From an uncultured Ruminococcus sp. (GTDB taxonomy: Bacteria; Bacillota; Clostridia; Oscillospirales; Ruminococcaceae): 17,147 nucleotides of DNA. Where the stretch lies: positions 1 through 17,147 of the forward strand of contig CALEJX010000383.1 of NCBI GenBank assembly GCA_937898375.1, in the 5' to 3' direction. Both the position numbers and the translations under genes were made by a program. The notes under the pieces were generated by a model. The model saw nothing but the letters and a program-made list of their open reading frames with translations. It ran no database searches and had not been told where the DNA came from. This document shows, in pieces, positions 14,037 to 17,147 of this stretch; position 1 is the first letter of the stretch; every line of letters starts with the position of its first letter.

Positions 14037-16307
14037 ATGGCAAATAATAAAGATTTTGAAAAGGACTTCAAACTGCCTGATACAAAGGCTCTTTCAGAAG
14101 CCTATACAGAGTATCTTGACAGTGTTACTTTCGGCGGAAAGCCTATAGGCGAGGAAAAGAAAAAGCCTGAAGCTGTCGGCACAGCAAAAGTTGATGAAGC
14201 GGAGGAAAGCTCCCCTGTCCATGACGAGATAGTGGAAAAGATAGTCAGAAAAAACAAGGCTCTCAGCCACAGCATTTGGACGGACGAGCCTGTTTTGAAG
14301 CCAAAGAAAAGCGTATGGCTGAATACTGATGATGATAATAATTATAAAAAAGAAGCCCCGAAAACTGTTGAGAAAAAAGCCGAAAAAATTGAAAATTCTC
14401 AGTCAGTTCAGAATGTTCAGACTAAAAATGATGAGAAAAAGGTTTCTGATAATGACGATGTGATGATACCATTCTCCATGGAGAAAAATCACATAAACGG
14501 CACGAAAAAAGAGATATCTGTGGCAGTTTCAGCGGACGGAACTGTGAAAAAACTGCCGAATAAGAAGAATTTTGTGCTGAAAATTCCTGACAGCTACTAT
14601 AGGGAATATGACGCAGCGGCGCAGGATAAAGGCCCTGTTATCGCAGGAAAAAGGGTGGAGATAATCGACAAAAGAAGCCCTGAGAAAAAGCCTGAGAACG
14701 CTCAGAAACCTAGCAGGGTAGAGGCGACTATAAATGTCAGAGTGCCTGTTCAAAAAGAGCAGAAGACTGTAGGGAAAGCTGAGAAAAAAGCTGAGCCAAA
14801 ATCAGAGCCGAAACCTGACCCTGTGGAAAAAGAAGAAAGCGACGCAAAAGTCGAGGAAGCCTACAAAAAAAGTATCGAAAAGGCGAAAAAACGCCGTGAG
14901 GAACGTGAAAAGGCAAAGAAAAACAATATCCACGAGCTGGAATTTAATGTGATAAACTCTGTTGTCTGCCTGCTTATCGTTTTCGGCGTGTTTGTGGCAC
15001 TGCTTGTTATGAAGCGTGAAAGCGGTTTTATACAGTCAGAAAACAGAAACCTTGCGACTTTTCCGAAATTTTCGTTGTCATCATATTTTGACGGCGAGTT
15101 CACAAGCGGCATAACGGAATATTTCACTGACACTATTCCAAACAGAGAAAAGCTTAAATCTTTCTGTTCTGATTTCACCAACATACTTGGAATAAAGCTT
15201 AATGATACCGTTATAACAGGCGATTTCAAGACGGTGAAAAAAGAAGAACTGGATCAGGATAAGATCGCAAAAACAACAACTGTAACAGCTTTTACAGGCT
15301 CGAGGACCACCACTATTGCGGATAATAACAATACCGACACAAGCACAACTACGAAAAAATCAACGGAAAGCGAAAAGGTAGTCGACGTGCCTGACAATCT
15401 TGACGACGGTCAGTGGGAGGGCGACGTTATCGTATCAGGCAAGGGCAAAAATGTCCGTGCAATGGGTGCTTACTATGGCACTTTCGAGAACGGCGACAAG
15501 TATGCGAACACCATAAACAAATGGAAAGCTGACCTTGGGGACAGTGTGAACGTATACAATATGTCTATCCCGACCTCGGCGGCTTATTATATGCCGAACA
15601 ATCTCAAGGACGCTGTTTCAGATCAGAAAGACAATATCGACAACATTGCCGCAGGTCTTAACGGAATAATCAACACCGATGTTTACAACGCTTTGAGCGT
15701 GCATAAAAATGAGTATATTTACTCCAGAACGGATCACCACTGGCAGCCTTTGGGCGCATATTATGCGGCGGAAGTTTTTGCAAATCAGGCAGGAATCGTT
15801 TTCCCTAGCCTTGACACCTATGATAAATGGGAGATAGACGGCTTTGTGGGAACGATGTATGCTTACAGCAACTATAACAGTGAGCTTCAGAAATATCCTG
15901 ACAAGTTCATTTACTATAAGCCTGACAATAATGACGAGCTGACAGTGAAGTATTATGATACGGCGTTTAAAAATCCTGTGGAGTCTACGCTGTTTTTTGA
16001 CTATGCAGAGGGCGTGAACTGCTATTCTGCAATACTCAACGTGGATCAGGAGATAGCTGAGATAGACACGGGTGTGGATAATGGCAGAGTGCTTGTTGTG
16101 TTCAAAGACAGTTTTGGAAATGCGCTGATACCATTTTTCACACACGGCTTCTCGAAAATCTATGTCTGCGATTTCAGATATTTTGATATAAACGCTATTG
16201 ATTTTTGTAAAGAAGTGGGTTGTACGGACTTGCTGTTTGCCATATCACTGACGAGCTGTTCAACACCTAGTAAGGTGGATTGTTTGAATAATATTAGGAT
16301 ACAGTAG
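14037..16307 (+). CDS. DHHW (AlgX/AlgJ-like) O-acetyltransferase partner with long cytoplasmic extension
   Basis: 756 residues. ATG 14037 has AGGTGA 8 nt upstream. Residues 1-300 are charged, low-complexity and Lys/Glu/Pro-rich, with a less disordered patch near 140-235. One membrane helix spans about 306-327 (INSVVCLLIVFGVFVALLVM). Outside it comes the usual DHHW-family start (SENRNLATFPKFSLSSYFDG), a Thr-rich linker (about 408-447), then the SGNH-like catalytic domain. This has the DHHW motif at 566-569 (YSRTDHHWQPLGAYYA) and probable nucleophile Ser692 in FKDSFGNA, as in the Asp-His...Ser arrangement of AlgX/AlgJ. It likely takes acetyl groups from the MBOAT protein and puts them on an extracellular glycan. 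Family members are usually around 350-400 residues; the extra mass is the cytoplasmic region and linker. No terminator is evident after the stop, where a mosaic repeat starts. Confidence 0.9.
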   Translation: MANNKDFEKDFKLPDTKALSEAYTEYLDSVTFGGKPIGEEKKKPEAVGTAKVDEAEESSPVHDEIVEKIVRKNKALSHSIWTDEPVLKPKKSVWLNTDDDNNYKKEAPKTVEKKAEKIENSQSVQNVQTKNDEKKVSDNDDVMIPFSMEKNHINGTKKEISVAVSADGTVKKLPNKKNFVLKIPDSYYREYDAAAQDKGPVIAGKRVEIIDKRSPEKKPENAQKPSRVEATINVRVPVQKEQKTVGKAEKKAEPKSEPKPDPVEKEESDAKVEEAYKKSIEKAKKRREEREKAKKNNIHELEFNVINSVVCLLIVFGVFVALLVMKRESGFIQSENRNLATFPKFSLSSYFDGEFTSGITEYFTDTIPNREKLKSFCSDFTNILGIKLNDTVITGDFKTVKKEELDQDKIAKTTTVTAFTGSRTTTIADNNNTDTSTTTKKSTESEKVVDVPDNLDDGQWEGDVIVSGKGKNVRAMGAYYGTFENGDKYANTINKWKADLGDSVNVYNMSIPTSAAYYMPNNLKDAVSDQKDNIDNIAAGLNGIINTDVYNALSVHKNEYIYSRTDHHWQPLGAYYAAEVFANQAGIVFPSLDTYDKWEIDGFVGTMYAYSNYNSELQKYPDKFIYYKPDNNDELTVKYYDTAFKNPVESTLFFDYAEGVNCYSAILNVDQEIAEIDTGVDNGRVLVVFKDSFGNALIPFFTHGFSKIYVCDFRYFDINAIDFCKEVGCTDLLFAISLTSCSTPSKVDCLNNIRIQ

Positions 16308-16644
16308 AGCAGTCTAAGTGAGGAGTGAGGAGTGAGGAATGGCAGCGACGAACAGAGTGGGGTAGCCAATACCGAGCGAAACGAGCAATAAAGCGCAGGG
16401 TCAAGCCCGGCGCCAGAGGGCTTGTGGGGTCTAGGGGCAAAGCCCCTAGCGGAGTTTGAGGCAGAGCCTCATTCGGCGTAAGCCGATTAAGCGGTGCAGA
16501 ATAATAAAAGAAGAATTGTAAAGTTATTTTATGATACAAGGTTGTATCGAAGTGCTTATCTGCGCCGCTTTTGTTGTTTCCTGCACTTGGTAAAGTCCGC
16601 AAAGAGCGAAACAATTTTGCGGTATGGCAAAGTAGCACATAATT

Positions 16645-16671
16645 GTAGGGGACGGCGCCCTCGACGTCCCG
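16645..16671 (+). repeat. Short palindromic repeat, GTAGGGGACGGCG variant
   Basis: GTAGGGGACGGCGCCC...CGACGTCCCG occupies the position held by the long palindrome (10926-10971) in copy 1. This suggests that palindromes are exchanged within the same mosaic. Confidence 0.6.
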
Positions 16672-16868
16672 TTTCGGGGAACGGCGAGGTTTGGTTTTAT
16701 CACGAAGTTTTATAGGTGTGCCGTGGTGGAAATGTTGCGCCGTATAGTGTTTGAAACAATTTGCCGAACGTTGTGCGGATAACGCAGGAGTGAACAGGCG
16801 ACACATATATGGTTTGTTGGAAAACGTTGCGTTGTTGCAAAACAATAGCATTGCAAAGACGACCAAGG

Positions 16869-16892
16869 CGGGCGAACGCTGTTCGCCCCTAC
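16869..16892 (-). repeat. Short palindromic repeat, GGGGCGAACAGCG variant
   Basis: Read on the - strand it is GTAGGGGCGAAC-AGC-GTTCGCCCG, a perfect stem and the counterpart of 10849-10872. Confidence 0.75.
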
Positions 16893-16956
16893 CATTGTTT
16901 GTGGGTTTATCAGAATTTGTTGTGAAATATTATAAATGGTGACGTACAAGAAAAGT

Positions 16957-16982
16957 GGGCTGTCGAGGACGCCAGCCCCTAC
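16957..16982 (-). repeat. Palindromic repeat variant
   Basis: On the - strand it starts GTAGGGGCTGGCGTCC and ends GACAGCCC. The outer GGGGCTG/CAGCCC arms pair. It is the same class as the other GTAGGGG elements. Confidence 0.55.
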
Positions 16983-17069
16983 GTGTGGGTTGCCAGAAGT
17001 TCATGTTTTGTCGGATTTTTTTATTCAATTTTCAAGTTACGTTCGGGGTGTGACATTGAATATTAAGCC

Positions 17070-17147
17070 CTAGGTTGCGCATACACAAAATCCACAATGC
17101 ACACCCACGTTTTGATACAAGTACTCTACAGCCTGTTCCAGAAACGC
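17070..17147 (-). CDS. Possible C-terminal end or remnant of a gene, cut by window edge
   Basis: On the - strand a frame entering from the right edge runs 25 codons to a TAG at 17070-17072, ending LEQAVEYLYQNVGVHC and a further nine residues. The segment resembles the helix and following strand of GNAT acetyltransferases (…A-V-x-Y-L-F-x-x-V-G-V-x-R…). If so, the stop comes early and the gene would be a remnant. With only 25 codons in view this is weak. The rest of 16911-17147 shows only the repeat at 16957. Confidence 0.22.
   Translation of the reverse strand, partial: AFLEQAVEYLYQNVGVHCGFCVCAT

Larger units (their letters stand above)
16316..16910 (-). repeat. Mosaic intergenic repeat, copy 2 (inverted relative to 10.7-11.3 kb)
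   Basis: The stretch starts 9 bp after the DHHW stop with three AGTGAGG units (16316-16340). Hairpin arrays (16373-16490), a GCGGTGCAG...GCGCCGC block (16490-16570), and TAAAGTCCGCAAAGAGCGA (16591-16609) follow. Next are a palindrome (16645-16671), a GTGCCGTGGTGGAAATGTTG...TGCCGAAC block (16718-16779), and the GGGCGAACGCTGTTCGCCCC palindrome (16869-16892). Each has a counterpart in 10690-11323 on the opposite strand, though the last two are in exchanged order. I see no gene in it. Confidence 0.7.

Overview
The window looks like a chromosomal segment of a gut Ruminococcus-like Firmicute (Oscillospiraceae/Clostridia). The reasons are strong AGGAGG-type ribosome binding sites, consensus sigma-A promoters, threonine-rich surface linkers, Firmicute-style direct-repeat Pho boxes, and many short GC-rich palindromic repeats between genes. 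This assignment is inferred from style and protein families, not from a marker gene. Nearly all genes are on the + strand.

Region 1 (1-1533): the 5' part of a tRNA-Pro(UGG) on the - strand, behind a textbook promoter and an unusually structured leader. A + strand gene follows for a zinc-ribbon, single-pass membrane protein with acidic and Thr-rich stretches, closed by two terminators in a row.

Region 2 (1534-10522): a complete phosphate-starvation locus. A Pho-box promoter drives pstS-pstC-pstA-pstB-phoU (high-affinity phosphate ABC transporter and its regulator), ending in a terminator. A second Pho-box promoter of the same geometry drives a Na+/phosphate cotransporter with PhoU-like C-terminal domains, then a PhoB/PhoP-type response regulator and a PhoR-type histidine kinase, ending in a terminator. 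The kinase and regulator presumably control both promoters and hence their own operon. The most striking feature is PstS. It is a full-length lipoprotein, but its halves are swapped: the segment with the SGTR phosphate-binding loop comes first and the canonical N-terminal half comes last, so it reads as a circular permutant of the family.

Region 3 (10523-12480): about 880 bp of non-coding mosaic repeats, then a DUF4261-type gene with its own extended -10 promoter, then an 89-bp tandem repeat and a terminator.

Region 4 (12481-16307): a promoter and a two-gene operon for an MBOAT membrane O-acyltransferase and a DHHW (AlgX/AlgJ-like) protein, a typical pair for O-acetylating an extracellular polymer. 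The DHHW protein has an extra cytoplasmic domain of about 300 residues.

Region 5 (16308-17147): a second, inverted and diverged copy of the mosaic repeat seen at 10.7-11.3 kb, so regions 3b and 4 lie between inverted repeats. The last ~75 bp may hold the C-terminal end of a - strand gene or gene remnant.
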